A DNA stretch of 64,000 bases from Ostrinia nubilalis (lineage: Eukaryota; Arthropoda; Insecta; Lepidoptera; Crambidae), in assembly GCF_963855985.1 (NCBI RefSeq), contig NC_087119.1, forward strand, positions 4,194,001 through 4,258,000. The letters are read 5' to 3'. Position 1 is the stretch's first letter. Every line of letters begins with the position of its first letter. The notes under the pieces are model-generated. The model was not told where the DNA came from, made no database searches, and saw only the letters and a program-made list of their open reading frames with translations. Positions 24,240 to 35,987 of this stretch are shown one piece after another. Position numbers and translations under genes: made by a program.

Positions 24240-24513
24240 GTCGAGAGACCACTTGAAATCAAAAATGATTACTATTTTGGTTGCCATCACAATGGGAATA
24301 GTTATGATTACGACCACTTTGACTGTGGTCTCGCAGACCTTCTTTATGTGGGTGACGCAACTAATTAGCCTGGTGATATATAATTTATTACTGATCGTAA
24401 TGTGTTGGCATGGAGTAACTCAGAAAGATGAAGATGACGAAGACGATTACTGGCTTCCTAGCGAAGCTTGCCAAAAATGCCATTCCTGCAGATCCTGCTA
24501 CTCGCCGGTCTAA
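24240..24513 (+). CDS. Coding exon: 82-residue two-helix membrane protein with Cys-rich tail
   Basis: A strong acceptor (TTTGATTTTCCAG, AG at 24238-24239) is followed 25 bases later by ATG at 24265. The ORF ends TAG at 24511-24513. Residues 1-23 (MITILVAITMGIVM onward) and about 26-48 (FFMWVTQLISLVIYNLLLIV) are two hydrophobic helices. A strongly acidic stretch DEDDEDD follows, and then the tail CQKCHSCRSCYS, four Cys pairs apart by two to three residues. The tail could bind metal or be palmitoylated. The splice context, and a coherent layout of helices, acidic linker and Cys tail, argue against chance. An AATAAA lies at 24829 inside the MITE and another near 25412. I do not recognise the family. 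The N-terminus could start four residues earlier only with a non-ATG codon. Confidence 0.5.
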
Positions 24514-24787
24514 GAGCCTCATCATCAGCATCGCCCCAGTAGTAGTAGTTCATGCGGCTGATGATGTCCTATCGTGCAAAAGCTTTGTGTATTCTTCAAT
24601 GAGACTGTTAGGTATGCTATTTCGACTGATAATTTAAAATTATATGTCCTCATTACCTATAATGTTATAATTACTTATATGAGTTTAACTACGTTAACAT
24701 TTTACAAATGTTTATTGCCCTTTTTCCGTAAACTTAAAGACTGTATTTGAATGAATTTATTGGTATTTTTGTTCATACTAATATTTA

Positions 24788-24930
24788 GGGCTGATTTTTC
24801 AATTGTCAGATAACTTTTAACAGAAGAATAAACTTGTCGTTTCGACATATTTCTCATACTAAATCTGTCAATGTGCCAAACTTATTCTTCAGTCAAAAGT
24901 TCGTTGCATAAACTATAAAAAAATCAGCCC
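24788..24930. mobile_element. MITE with GGGCTGATTTTT ends (TTA duplication)
   Basis: Inverted ends are GGGCTGATTTTTCAAT and AAAAAATCAGCCC. TTA repeats at 24785-24787 and 24931-24933. The family is common in moths. It probably lies in the 3' untranslated part or just downstream of the two-helix gene. Confidence 0.8.
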
Positions 24931-25615
24931 TTAGTATCATAATTATTATAAACTTTAACTTTTACCAATATTGTGTAAGTAAAAATAATACTGCCATTGT
25001 TACTGCCACCTTATAAAATATAATTAATGTTATTATGTATTAGTAATATCCTCTCAATTTATATTAAGTAGGTATTTAAGGTATAAGTAGCAATATTTAG
25101 ACTTTTTAATAGTACAGTATTGTATATTTATTTTATTTTGTATTTTAACTCAACAAAACATTATTTTTACTAGGTTGTATAATTATTTAGGACTATTTAG
25201 TCACTGTAAAGTTTTATTGATTACATTGGGTTAATTAATTTGACTATAAATATCTTCAAAAGTAAACATCTAAGTGTAATTTAAACTGACTGATTTTAAA
25301 AGTATAAGGTTGTAAATTCGTATAAGTTTTTATGAAAATAAGTTTAAGAAAACACCTTGCCCTGTTATTATTGCTTTCAAAAAGTACCCAATCGACTCAT
25401 ATCTGCAAGCTTCAATAAAAATTCTGTGTGTGAGTTGTGTTTTTATTTATTTATATCTTATTATAATATTGATAGATACCCAAGTATTTTAACTTCAGGT
25501 ACACGTTTTCTTGCGTGATCTATTCAAGTTCAGGTTATAGATAAAAAAATTGGCCAAGTGCTTGTCGTGGCACGCGCATTGTAGGGTTCCGTAGTTATCC
25601 GTCGTTACCACAATA

Positions 25616-27325
25616 CAGGGTGTTTGGTGCATCGTGTGCCAAAATGATTTGGCGGATAGAATGGGTCATTTCCTATATTTTCAGCCCCCATAACACGTTC
25701 CATGCCAGGCGGCTACTTTTATATTAATTTTTTTAGTAATTTCACCAAAATACCCAAATCGCATCATTTAATTTCGATTAAAAAAAAAACTACTAGGCGT
25801 AGCCTCAAAGTAAATATTTTGTTTTGACGTGCATTGATGTACGGTTGCATCAAATCTAAATTTACTGGCAAATATCATCTAGTTTTTTTTTAATTCAGCT
25901 TTGAAGTTTTCCTAAAAGTTAAAAATGGACTGAACATTTAAGTTTACATGGCTATAAAAAAATAAATAAAAGAGATAGCAATCTTCGGATTTTATCAAAA
26001 CTTCTCTAGTCTATCCCCATTTAAACGGTATACTAATCTTGTTTAAATAATAACAATAACTTCACAAATTCCTTAAATTAGTGCATTGACTCTACTCGGA
26101 CTGATTTCCGAAATTTGTGTTTATATCCCCTTTTGTGTGAATAGCACGTTATTAAACACCTAACAGGTAAAAATTATTTATCTTATACAATGTAAAAACC
26201 TTTACCCTATCGTTTTTCAATGTGGATTTCTTGAAATTAAAGACGAAAATAATTATTTTGATCGTTTAATTATTAATTATTACAAATTTTGTTCAAAATG
26301 ACCGTCTCGGCAACGTATACATACACTCACGACATCTTCTTCTAATTTTAACTGTTGTCGTATGCAGCCACATTTCTCTTTTTATTACTACAAAGGCGTT
26401 TTCTACTCGTGGATTGGAAGAGATGGCCCTATACAGTGGCCTGCACGTTCCCCAGACCTAATTCCGTTAGATTTTTACGTCTGGGGACGAGCTAAAGAAC
26501 TAGTGTACGTAACGGATTCAAACAATAGAAGAACTACAACAACGAATAGAAAACGCCTTTGTAGTAATAAAAAGAGAAATGTGGCTGCATACGACAACAG
26601 TCGAAATTAGAAGATGTCGTGAGTGTATACGTTGCCGAGGCGGACATTTTGAACAAAATTTGTAATAATTAATAAACGATCAAAATAATTATTTTCGTCC
26701 TTAAATTCAAGAAATCCACATTGAAAAACGATAGGGAAAAGGTTTTTACATTGCATAAGATAAGTAATTTTTACCTGTTAGGTGTTTAATAACGTGCTAT
26801 TCACACAAAAGGGGCTATAAACACAAATTTCGCAAATCAGTCCGAGTAGAGTCAATGCACTAATTTAAGGAATTTGTGAAGTTATTGTTATTATTTAAAC
26901 AAGATTAGTATACCGTTTAAATGGGGATAGACTAGAGAAGTTTTGATAAAATCCGAAGATCGCTATCTCTTTTATTTATTTTTTTATATCCATGTAAACT
27001 TAAATGTTCAGTCCATTTTTAACTTTTAGGAAAACTTCAAAGCTGAATTAAAAAAAAACTAGATAATATTTGCCAGTAAATTTAGATTTGATGCAACCCT
27101 ACATCAATGCACGTCAAAACAAAATATTTACTTTGAGGCTACGCCTAGTAGTTTTTTTAAAAATCGAAATTAAATGATGCGATTTGGGTATTTTGGTGAA
27201 ATTACTAAAAAAATTAATATAAAAGTAGCCGCCCGGCATGGAACGTGATATGGGGGCTGAAAATATAGGAAATGACCCATTCTATCTGCCAAATCATTTT
27301 GGCACACGATGCGCCAAACACCCTG
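25616..27325. mobile_element. Foldback element copy 1: inverted 3' ends of a DDE_3-type transposon
   Basis: It starts CAGGGTGTTTGGTGCATCGT and ends in the complement at 27325; TA flanks both ends. The arms are about 788 bp (25616-26403) and 779 bp (26547-27325), near identical, around a loop of about 143 bp. Each arm contains a transposase C-terminal coding part, its stop, 3' UTR and the terminal repeat, so the element is two 3' ends facing each other. Copies 2 and 3 are at 29427-31165 and 45310-46277. Confidence 0.85.
26410..26658 (+). pseudogene. Transposase C-terminal fragment in the foldback loop
   Basis: The plus strand reads WIGRDGPIQWPARSPDLIPL then DFYVWGRAKELVYV. This is the last catalytic motif of IS630/Tc1/mariner-type DDE_3 proteins, equivalent to WIGRNGSILWPPRS in the 14-16 kb pseudogene. 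The C-terminal part (CIRCRGGHFEQNL, stop at about 26663) lies in the right arm in a shifted frame. The N-terminal two thirds are absent. Confidence 0.75.
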
Positions 27326-27740
27326 TATATTTCAGAAGCAAACAATTACTTCATTTAAAGTCACTTTTCATGTTTTCTTGTAAAGAATTTGTACTGCTTA
27401 AGAAATTTTATTATACACGAGTCAAATGACTATTACTCTTAAACTAACTGATGTATCTTAACCGTTATAATTTACCGTGAAAGTTCATGAAAAACAGTAT
27501 TATTATGCATTTTTCCATATTTTTCAAGCCACCAGTTTAGTTTTTAGAGGGGGGGACCTTTGAGTTTTTTACAGCATAAAGGTACTATAGATCTACGCGT
27601 TCATGAGGAAAGGAGTAGTAACTTTAAAATTATTAAAAATATATTTAAAAAAACTGCTTACTAGATCTCATTCAAACCATTATTATATTGGGTTAGCCTG
27701 TAACAATAGTAAATGTGTGTGTGTAAATAAATAAATAAAT

Positions 27741-28490
27741 AAAGAAGAACGGTCATCTGTGACCCAGGCCCGACAGAAACGAGACATACCTCAGTTTTTT
27801 TGTCATGACTTAATTAGTTAAATTATATATTTTTTATATTCGAAATCTATGTATAACACCAAAATATTACCTTTTGTTTTTGTTCAGGCGTTATACAAAA
27901 ACTAATACAAAATGCCTATTTGTCACCAAAATTGGTAAATGTATGTACCTAAATGTTTATTACAGCTGCTATGGAATGTATCTAGGTGACCTGGAGATAC
28001 AGCCGAATTATACAGGGTGGAAACGAGAAGTTACAAAATCCAAAAATTCAATGTTACCAGCTTCCATAATCTGTAACCTATTATTGGTACCATTTGAAAG
28101 AGCTCGTGAAGCACTTTCAGAATCAGTAACTAGTTTTTCGATATCGTGTATAGTTTAGAAATAATCGAGTGAGATCACTTATCGTTCCATATGTATAACC
28201 ACCCTGTATAATAAGGCTGTATCTCCAGGTCACCTAGATACATTCCATAGCAGCTGTAATAGACATTTAGGTACATACATTTACCAGTTTTGGTGATAAA
28301 TAGGCATTTTGTAATGGTTTTTGTATAACGCCTGAACAAAAACAAAGGGTAATATTTTGGTGTTATACATAGATTTCGAATATAAAAAATATATAATTTA
28401 ACTAATTAAGACATGACGAAAAAACTGAGGTATGTCTCGTTTCTGTCGGGTCTGGGTTTTTTTTGTATGGGGCGTGACCGTTCTTCTTTT
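27741..28490. mobile_element. Foldback element with about 270-bp arms
   Basis: The left arm (27741-28010) starts near AAAGAAGAACGGTCATCTGT. The right arm (28209-28490) is its inverted copy, ending GACCGTTCTTCTTTT, with a small local insertion or substitution. A single-arm copy is at 56465-56745. Between the arms lies a separate 194-bp MITE. Confidence 0.75.
28013..28206. mobile_element. Small MITE nested in the 27.7-28.5 kb foldback
   Basis: The ends CAGGGTGG and CCACCCTG are flanked by TA (28011-28012, 28207-28208). The interior is non-coding. It sits exactly between the foldback arms, in the loop. Confidence 0.7.
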
Positions 28491-29426
28491 CGTTGGAAGT
28501 TTGCATGGTAATGTACATCATATTTTTTTTAAGTTTTACTATTCTCTTATTTTCGAAGTTAGAGACACACACACACACATTTTAAAAATGAATTTAGTAC
28601 GTTTTCATTGAATGAATTGTCCAGGACAAAATTGGTCGTTCAGAGCGTGATATAATAACGAATCAGCAAAAAGCAAAATGAGTGAGTACCAGGAGATTAT
28701 TCATAATGCAGAAAGACATTTTCACAATCATAGTGAAACTCAAGTCAATACCAAGAAATTTCCTAAAATACGTTTAACTAAAGGATAACATAGAGACAAG
28801 ACTTGAAGGTTTGGGAGATAATTATTGGTCCACATTTCGGAAAAATCACTTTGAAATTCTAAAAGCAACGCAAACAATTGACAGATCAGTCATTGAGTAT
28901 TTCTCCGAGGGATTATTCGAAAAATGTGAAGATGTTTGACGTCAATTTGGTCGCAGATTTGGATATAGTTCCAGATAACGGAAATAGTTCCAGAACACTC
29001 AGATCAAAAACAAAACATGTCTGAGATTACACATGAGTTTAAGTTACCATCCATCAATGTTCCTACTTTCCATGGTGACTACAATAACTGGATTTCGTTT
29101 CAAGACATGTTAATTTCGCTAATTCACAACAACAACTCACTCAGCAACGTGCAGAAACTACATTATTTGAAGACATCTATCACTGGTGAAGCAGAGCAGT
29201 TTTTGAAAAATTACCAGATCACCGATGCTAACTATGATAAGGCTTGGGATACACTGAAAAAGAGGTTTGACAATAAACCCTTGATCGTACATAAACCACT
29301 CTGACAAGATTATTCGCACAAAAGAAAATGCGGAGTGAGTCATCAAAACACCTAAAGTCGCTGTTGGATATTACGATGGAAATTATGGAATGCCTCAACA
29401 GCCTAAGAATTAGGCTCGTCGTATTG

Positions 29427-31165
29427 TTTTCGTATGCAGCCAAATTTCTCTTTTTATTACTACAAAGGCGTTTTCTATTCGTGGATTGGAAGAGATGGCC
29501 CTATACAGTGGCCTGCACGTTCCCCAGACCTAACTCCGTTAGATTTTTACGTCTGGGGACAAGCTAAAGAACTGGTGTACGTAACAGAAATTTGGCCGCA
29601 TACGACATCAGTCGAAATTAGAAGAAGATGTCGTGAGTGTATACGTTGCCGAGGAGGAAATTTTGAACAAAATTTGTAATAATTAATAAACGATCAAAAT
29701 AATTATTTTCATCTTTAATTTCAAGAAATCCACATTGAAAACCGATAGGGAAAAGGTTTTTACATTGCATAAGATAAATAAGTTTTACCTGTTAGGTGTT
29801 TAACGTGCTATTCACACAAATTTCGCAAATCAGTCCGAGTAGAGTCAATGCACTAATTTAAGGAATTTGTGAAGTTGTTGTTATTATTTAAACAAGATTA
29901 GTATACCGTTTGAATGGTGAGAGACTAGAGAAGTTTTGATAAAATCCGAAGATCGCTATCTCTTTTAAAAAAAATAGTTATAGCCATGTAAACATAAATG
30001 TTCAGTCCACTTTTAACTTTTCGGAAAACTTCAAAGCTGAATTAAAAAAAAACTAGATGATATTTGCCAGTAAATTTAGATTTGATGTAACCCTACATTA
30101 ATACACGTCAAAATAAAATATTTATTTTGAGGCTACGCCAAGTAGTTTTTTTTTAAATCGAAATTAAATGATGCGATTTGGGTATTTTGGTGAAAGGATG
30201 ATGGGCATATTGGGCGTTAAACCAACAGAAACAAAAAGTGTACTACATTAAAGCTTAATACTAGTACTTTATTTCATAGTATGACAACAATCCTGAAATA
30301 CGCGGGGATACGGAGATAGAGGTCATTGAATATGCAAAGTTTCCATAGTATTTCACATCACACTAGGGTAATAAAAATAGTATTAGGTCAATTAGTTGCT
30401 TGTATCGATCATATTGATAGTATTGTATCACATCTTACTATCGATTCTATCGATTAAGTATGTAAGTATACCGAATAAATCACAATCGATTATTCGATTG
30501 CAATAATCGAGTATAAATAGCTGAAAATAAGGAATCAAACTAACAATCAAATGATAGTGATGATGGTAATCAATAAAATCGATTAATCGAATTGTTAATC
30601 GATAAATCTTTATTTGGCAATATCGATTAATAATCGATTCGTGAACACTAAAGCTTAACTGGTAGAAATCCCATTGAAACATGACTGTGTTCATTTTATT
30701 TCTCTAAATGGTACCTACGAGTAGGTGTGGTCCTACGCACGTAATGTAGAACATGATACTTATTTTATACCATTTATTGGCCCCACTCCTTAACTGTTGG
30801 ACATAATAAATTGATAAATAACTTAATGTATCAATGTAGGTATATTAATTGATAATATTTTTTGTTTGCGCAATAAAACACCTATGACTATTATACATTA
30901 TGTCAATTTCCAAGCAAACCCGGGAGTTTTTGGTAGTTAATTATATGAAAATATATTTCTGATACTAAGTCCTAACAAATGATAGTAGTTACATTTCTGT
31001 TGGTTTTACGCCCAGATTCCATAGAAAAGTGCGCATCATCCTTACTAAAAAAAATAATTTAAAAGTAGCCGCCTGGCATGGAATGTGTTATGGGGGCTGA
31101 AAATATAGGAAATGACCCATTCTGTCCGCCAAATCATTTTGGCACACGATGCGCCAAACACCCTG
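29427..31165. mobile_element. Foldback element copy 2, left arm mostly lost
   Basis: It retains a stub of the left arm (29427-29480), the WIGRDGPIQWPARSPDLTPL transposase fragment and a full right arm ending CCAAACACCCTG at 31165. The right arm is split by the element at 30196-31041. It interrupts the decayed BEL element. Confidence 0.8.
30196..31041. mobile_element. CGAT-rich element with GGATGATGGGCA ends, copy 1 (846 bp)
   Basis: The ends are GGATGATGGGCA and TGCGCATCATCC, and an inner AACCAACAGAAA/TTTCTGTTGGTT pair is inverted too. Comparison with the other foldback copies shows the empty site GGTGAAATTACTAAA. Here it reads GGTGAAA, element, TTACTAAA, so no bases were duplicated or lost. 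The interior (30400-30660) is packed with ATCGAT and CGATTA motifs. No transposase is present. Confidence 0.75.
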
Positions 31166-33869
31166 TATAGCTTAGAATAGCGCTTATCTAATGATCCACA
31201 ACTCTATAAAGAGTATTTATTAGAGAAATCAAATCACAAGGAGTTAGTAGAAGATAATACTTCAGAACAACGAGAAAGAGCAATATATTTACCTTATCAC
31301 GCCATTGTAAAAAGGACAGACAAAGAACTAAAGTCCGATTTCGATTGGTCCACCGCTACGAGAAGAGCTTCGAGATATTATCATGCGATGGAGAAAACAC
31401 AAAGTGGCATTCACTGGAGATATTGTTAAGATGATACATCTTCTCTTCTACAAGTTCAATTACACATAGAAGACGCTGACTATCATAGAATACTTTGGAG
31501 ATCATCACTGCAAGAACCAGTCAAGGAGTACAGATTTGTTAACTGTCACCTTCGGAACTGCAAGTGCGCCATATCTTAGCAATTAAAACGTTCCAACAAA
31601 TAGCGAATGACGAAGAAAGTAAGTATGGCAGTTCAATTGCTGATATTGTGCGACAAGATTTCTACGTTGATGACGTGTTAACTGGAAGAGACTCTGAGAA
31701 TGAAGCCATCGAAGTTCAGAAGAAGCTAACAGACATGTTGAAATCAGCGAGTTTCGAACTTTAAAAGATTGCTTCTAACAGCGAAGATTTTATGAACGCT
31801 TTGGAACCTGAACAATATCTGTTAGTGTTGACAAACCAGAATCTGTCAAAGCCTTGGGAGTGGTCTGGCTGGTTAAGGAGGACAAAATCACTGAAAAACA
31901 AATTTCATGAACCTTGTAATGATGATACTGTAACGAAAAGAAAAGTTTTACGAGATATAGCTTCATTATTCGACCCATTGGGATGGTTTGCACCTGCCAT
32001 TGTAACTGCAAAAATTTTCTTGGAAAAGTTGTGGTTACAGAACATGGACTGGGATGACACACTGCCTTCTCAATTACAAGAGAAGTGGTTAAAATACAAA
32101 AGCGAATTACCTGCACTATCGGATATTACAATTGATCGGTGGATATGTATGCTAAAGATCAAAAGATTCTTGAATTACACGGTTTTTCAGACGCTTCGAT
32201 CTCAGCACACGCAGCTGTTGTGTATGCTACAGTTATTATGCCAAATGGAGAAGTTAAAATTTCACTCATCATGTCAAAAACTAAAGTTGCTCCGTTGAAA
32301 CATGTTTCACTGCCACGGCTAGAATTATGTTGTGCTACTTTATTATGCAAGTTACTAAATCAAGTTGCAGCCGCTATGAGAGTTGAGAAACAACACATCT
32401 ATGCCAGGTCCGATTCGATGATTGTGTTATCTTGGACTAACGGAGATCCTTCAAGATGGAAGCCTTTCCCGGAAATGAGATGCCAACACGCCCGTTTCTG
32501 ATCAGCGGAGTGGATTTTGCGGGACGGATAAGTTGTCGTATGAGCAAAGGACGTGGTACAAAATCTTTCATGTCCTACATATTATGTTTATTATTCTGCA
32601 TGTCAATGAAGGCAGTGCATATTGAGTTAGTGAGCGATATGACTACTTAAGCATTCATTGCTGCGTTTAAGAAATTCGTCTCAAGACGAAGAGTGATCAC
32701 GGTACTACATTTATTGGAGCCCAAAGAAAGTTACTGCACATGACGTGGAAGCGGTCATTAGAGGACAAGGGAACCAAGTGGCGTTACATACCCCCCGGAG
32801 CACCAAATTTCGGCGGTCTTTGGGAAGCCAGAGTCAAGTCGACGAAATAGACATGTTGACACCACAGTCAATTGACGTACATTTTAAAACTGTCAAAACG
32901 AAACTCTCCCATAGATTTTGTATGGCACTACAAGCAAGTGACGTCACTATTTTGTCAACTCAATCAAATGACTTTTTTCAATTACAATGCGAACAAAAAT
33001 CGTAATTTATAGGTAATTTAAAATTAATTAAGTTTATAAGACCAGAATGAAGGGTCTTTTTAAAAAAGTTGTGGTTTCGAATTGTTGGGGTATGGTGTCA
33101 AACTGTCTATTCCACTTAATAAGAATCATTGGTGATGCGAAGGTGATTTTTGAAGAACTCACGACTTTACTGGTACAGATCGAGGCCTGTTTGAACTCAA
33201 ACCCCTCTCTCACCTTTAAGCGATCATCCAGATGATTTGGAATCATTAACGCCAGGACATTTTTTGGTTGGAGGTCTACTTGTGATAGTTCCTGAAGTTG
33301 ATTTGACAGACCAAAATATGAACACATTACACCTATTGACACGCTGGCACCTTACTCAACGTCAAACGTAAAGAAGAGTTTACCACAGGAGATCTAGTGC
33401 TCATCAAAGATCCACGTCTTCCTCCTGGAGAATGGACTTTAGGAAGAAATTTGTAAAAGGATACCCAGGCACTGATGGTTTGATGAGGACTTACGACATC
33501 AAAACACCATCAGGACTTCTTCAGAGAGCTGTGACAATTTTTGCCCTCTTCCTAACTAGGTGTTCATCAGTCAATCATCATTTTCATCATTCAATCAGGA
33601 AATCAGTGTGTTCTTTGGGCGGCCGCGGGGATAATGATCAGGACGATTAAATCCTTTTTATTCGTAATCGTTCTTAAATACTGGCTAGTTACAAAAATAA
33701 TAAAAATAACAAACTGTCATGAGTGTGAATTGACTGTCATCTAAGGTTGTCATAAAAAAAAAATTGTAATGTTCTGTAAATAGTCTTAAAATAAAAAAAC
33801 AAAACAATTTTTTTGAGTTTCAGTTCTAAGTGTGGGGAACCCCCATAATTTATTGTTTTTCTATTTTTG

Positions 33870-34060
33870 TGTGAAAATCTTAATGCGGTGCACAGACAGA
33901 ATAGATCTACTTACCAAATTTCAACAGTATTGCTCTTATAGTTTCCAAAAAAAGTGGCTGTAAGCTGTAACATACGGACGGACAGAAAGACAGACAATGA
34001 CAAGACGAATCTTTAAGGGTTCCGTTTTTGCCATTTGGCTACGAAACCATAAAAAATTAC
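33870..34060 (+). repeat. Lepidopteran interspersed repeat with GGTTCCGTTTTTGCC tail
   Basis: Sequence of the form ACGGACGGACAGAAAGACAG, then AAGGGTTCCGTTTTTGCCAT and TTGGCTACG, is a very common moth repeat 3' end. A truncated relative (TAGGGTTCCGTAG) precedes the foldback at 25585. Confidence 0.55.
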
Positions 34061-34429
34061 AATGATTGATATTTATGGAGTCAGTGCCAGCTCATCAGCA
34101 TGAGATGATGACTACAAGACACAAATACTTGAATAACTTGAGAAAAAATATAAATAAATAAATAATAAATAGATTTATATCCTTGGAATTTTTACACTGC
34201 GCCGCTGAAGTAGTCCGTTTTATTAGACATGAATGAAAAAATGAATAAAACTTAAAAAACAAATAAATCTCCGTTTACCAACATTTTCTGTTGGTTTAAA
34301 ATAAACTGATTATTAACAACGCTTTCTGTTTTTTCTCCTTTTAATTATGATGTTATTGTAGTCTATTTGTTTGCATTTTGTTATATTTAATCCTACTAGT
34401 AGAAATAAACGGACAGTTTTCGCCGTTTA

Positions 34430-34545
34430 GTTCTACTAGTAGAACTGAACGGACTACTTCCGCTAACCCCAAACTAAGCAAAACTTGTACTATGGGTAAT
34501 AGACAACGGATATAAACATACTTAAATACTTTTTTTTTAATTACA
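34430..34545 (-). repeat. LINE 3' tail, copy B
   Basis: The inverted form AACCCCAAACTAAGCAAAAC then TTGTACTATGGGTA matches copy A at 21890. It abuts the left end of the GGGGCAGC element. Confidence 0.5.
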
Positions 34546-34561
34546 TACATATTATACAATA

Positions 34562-35633
34562 GGGGAGAGGGGGGCAGCTTTGGACAGGGGCAGCTTAGAA
34601 CAAATGAATTTAAAAATCACTGGTTTAGGCTACAATGGTATACATCATAATTTATATTGCCAGCACTGATGCGCATAGCCGTCACATCTCATTTTTAATA
34701 TTTAACTGTAGGTTAACCGGTAAAAGTGTTTTTTTGTTTTTGACTGCCAATTTCGCACTTTTTTATTTTGGTTCTAAGGATTTTGTGGACGTAGTTTTAT
34801 AAAATAGTGAGTGGTTTGTTTACTATATGGAAGTTTAAATAGTTTCAATGAAGATTTGATAAGAAATTGCAATATAAAAATATGTTCCGTTATTAAATTT
34901 ATGTTTTTTTTCTGGAAATATACCCATGGGGCAGCTTTGAACGAAATGGTTGGGGCACCTTTGAACTTTATAAATTTTCTTTTTTAAGTGATATTATGAA
35001 ACCTGAAGTTTTCTAATACTTCGTAGAAGTTTCTTACATAAAAAATAAGCAGATTGCTTTACTGTGACAGATAAAATTTCAAGCTGGGTGAAGTCCGGGC
35101 AAAAGCTAGTTTTAGTAGTTGATTAATATTTTTTAAATTATGCAGTTTTGTCTTTGATGTGTCATTAAATAGAAAGTTTATTAGTATTTAGTTAATTGAT
35201 ATATCTTATATTTACTTTTTTTAAAATAATATCCCTAAGTTTTGTGTTACTTTGTACAGAGTGATGTAAAATAAAATAAACTTGTTAAATTGTTCCCAAA
35301 TGACACTGATCATTTAAAATTTTGTTTATTAATTATTTAAAAAATACACATTCATAAGTATTCAGTTTTATTTAATTGAAAAAAATACTAATTCAAAACT
35401 GCCCCAGTCGTGTTCAAGGCTGCCCCGATTACGGGGCAGTTTTGAACGTTTACAGGTCTGTGCAAAAATCTAAATATCTTAATAAGCGTTCATGAATAAT
35501 AAAGAACAACATCATTATTTTGTTGTGTGATAACCATGACCTCTATCTAGGAAGAAAAAATTAATAAAATCAGTCAAATTTAGAAGATATTTAATAAAGT
35601 ATGAAAATTGTTCAAAGCTGCCCCCCTCTCCCC
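34562..35633. mobile_element. DNA element with GGGGAGAGGGGGGCAGC ends
   Basis: A left end GGGGAGAGGGGGGCAGCTTT and its complement at the right end are flanked by TA. GGGGCAGCTTTGAAC-type blocks also recur inside (about 34585, 34928, 34950 and a palindromic pair at 35395-35450). The rest is AT-rich with no ORF, so it is non-autonomous. Confidence 0.75.
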
Positions 35634-35639
35634 TATACA

Positions 35640-35800
35640 TAGAAAACACCCAGACCCATCACAGAAATTAAAATTTATTATTTCAATTTCCGCCCGGCCG
35701 GGAATCGAACCCTTAAAGTGAAGCGCGGCAGAAGGAAACTTGCCCCCCCTTGCCCTGCTACCACAGGGGGACTCCTGATGTCTACCGACCGAAATCCACT
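35640..35800 (-). repeat. tRNA-derived SINE fragment
   Basis: On the minus strand a pol III B box GGTTCGATTCCC occurs in GGGTTCGATTCCCGGCCGGG (35695-35715), with a short tail to 35640. Upstream the A-box half is poorly preserved. Confidence 0.5.
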
Positions 35801-35987
35801 CAGGAGCACCCAAAGAACCACTGTTGCAAAAATAAGCCTTCTATACCAAAGTGGAAGGGTCTCCAAACAAATCATTGCACTAAATTACCTTCTAATTGAG
35901 GTAAATATCTAAATAGTTATAAATAAGGTTTGATACTTTGTTTTATTTATTGAACTTGATTTCAATCCTTTTTGTGTCCGTAGAAAT

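Larger units (their letters stand above)
28640..33660 (+). pseudogene. Decayed BEL/Pao retrotransposon
   Basis: Fragments appear in BEL order. 28800-29304 is gag-like (DUF1759), with NVPTFHGDYNNWISFQDM and LHYLKTSITGEAEQF. After the nested foldback, 31200-31764 has reverse transcriptase pieces including DFYVDDVLTG. 31920-32110 is Peptidase_A17-like, with ASLFDPLGWFAPAIVTAKIF. 32160-32470 is RNase H, with GFSDASISAHAAVVYA and SLPRLELCCA. 32490-32650 is the integrase start, with ISGVDFAGRIS and MKAVHIELVSDMTT. 33100-33300 has VIFEELTTLLVQIEACLNS and LTPGHFLVG. Stops, frameshifts and internal deletions are many; the protease and the integrase zinc finger are missing. The stretch 32868-33030 looks like a further small insertion. 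No LTR pair was found. It is older than and distinct from the intact element at 37.2-43.5 kb. Confidence 0.75.

Noticed and set aside
27874..28158. 94-codon ORF
   Set aside because: It runs from a foldback arm through a MITE; the same frame is not kept in the other arm copies.
35690..35720. Functional tRNA gene
   Set aside because: Only the B-box half is present, with no acceptor stem or A box in register; it is a SINE fragment.
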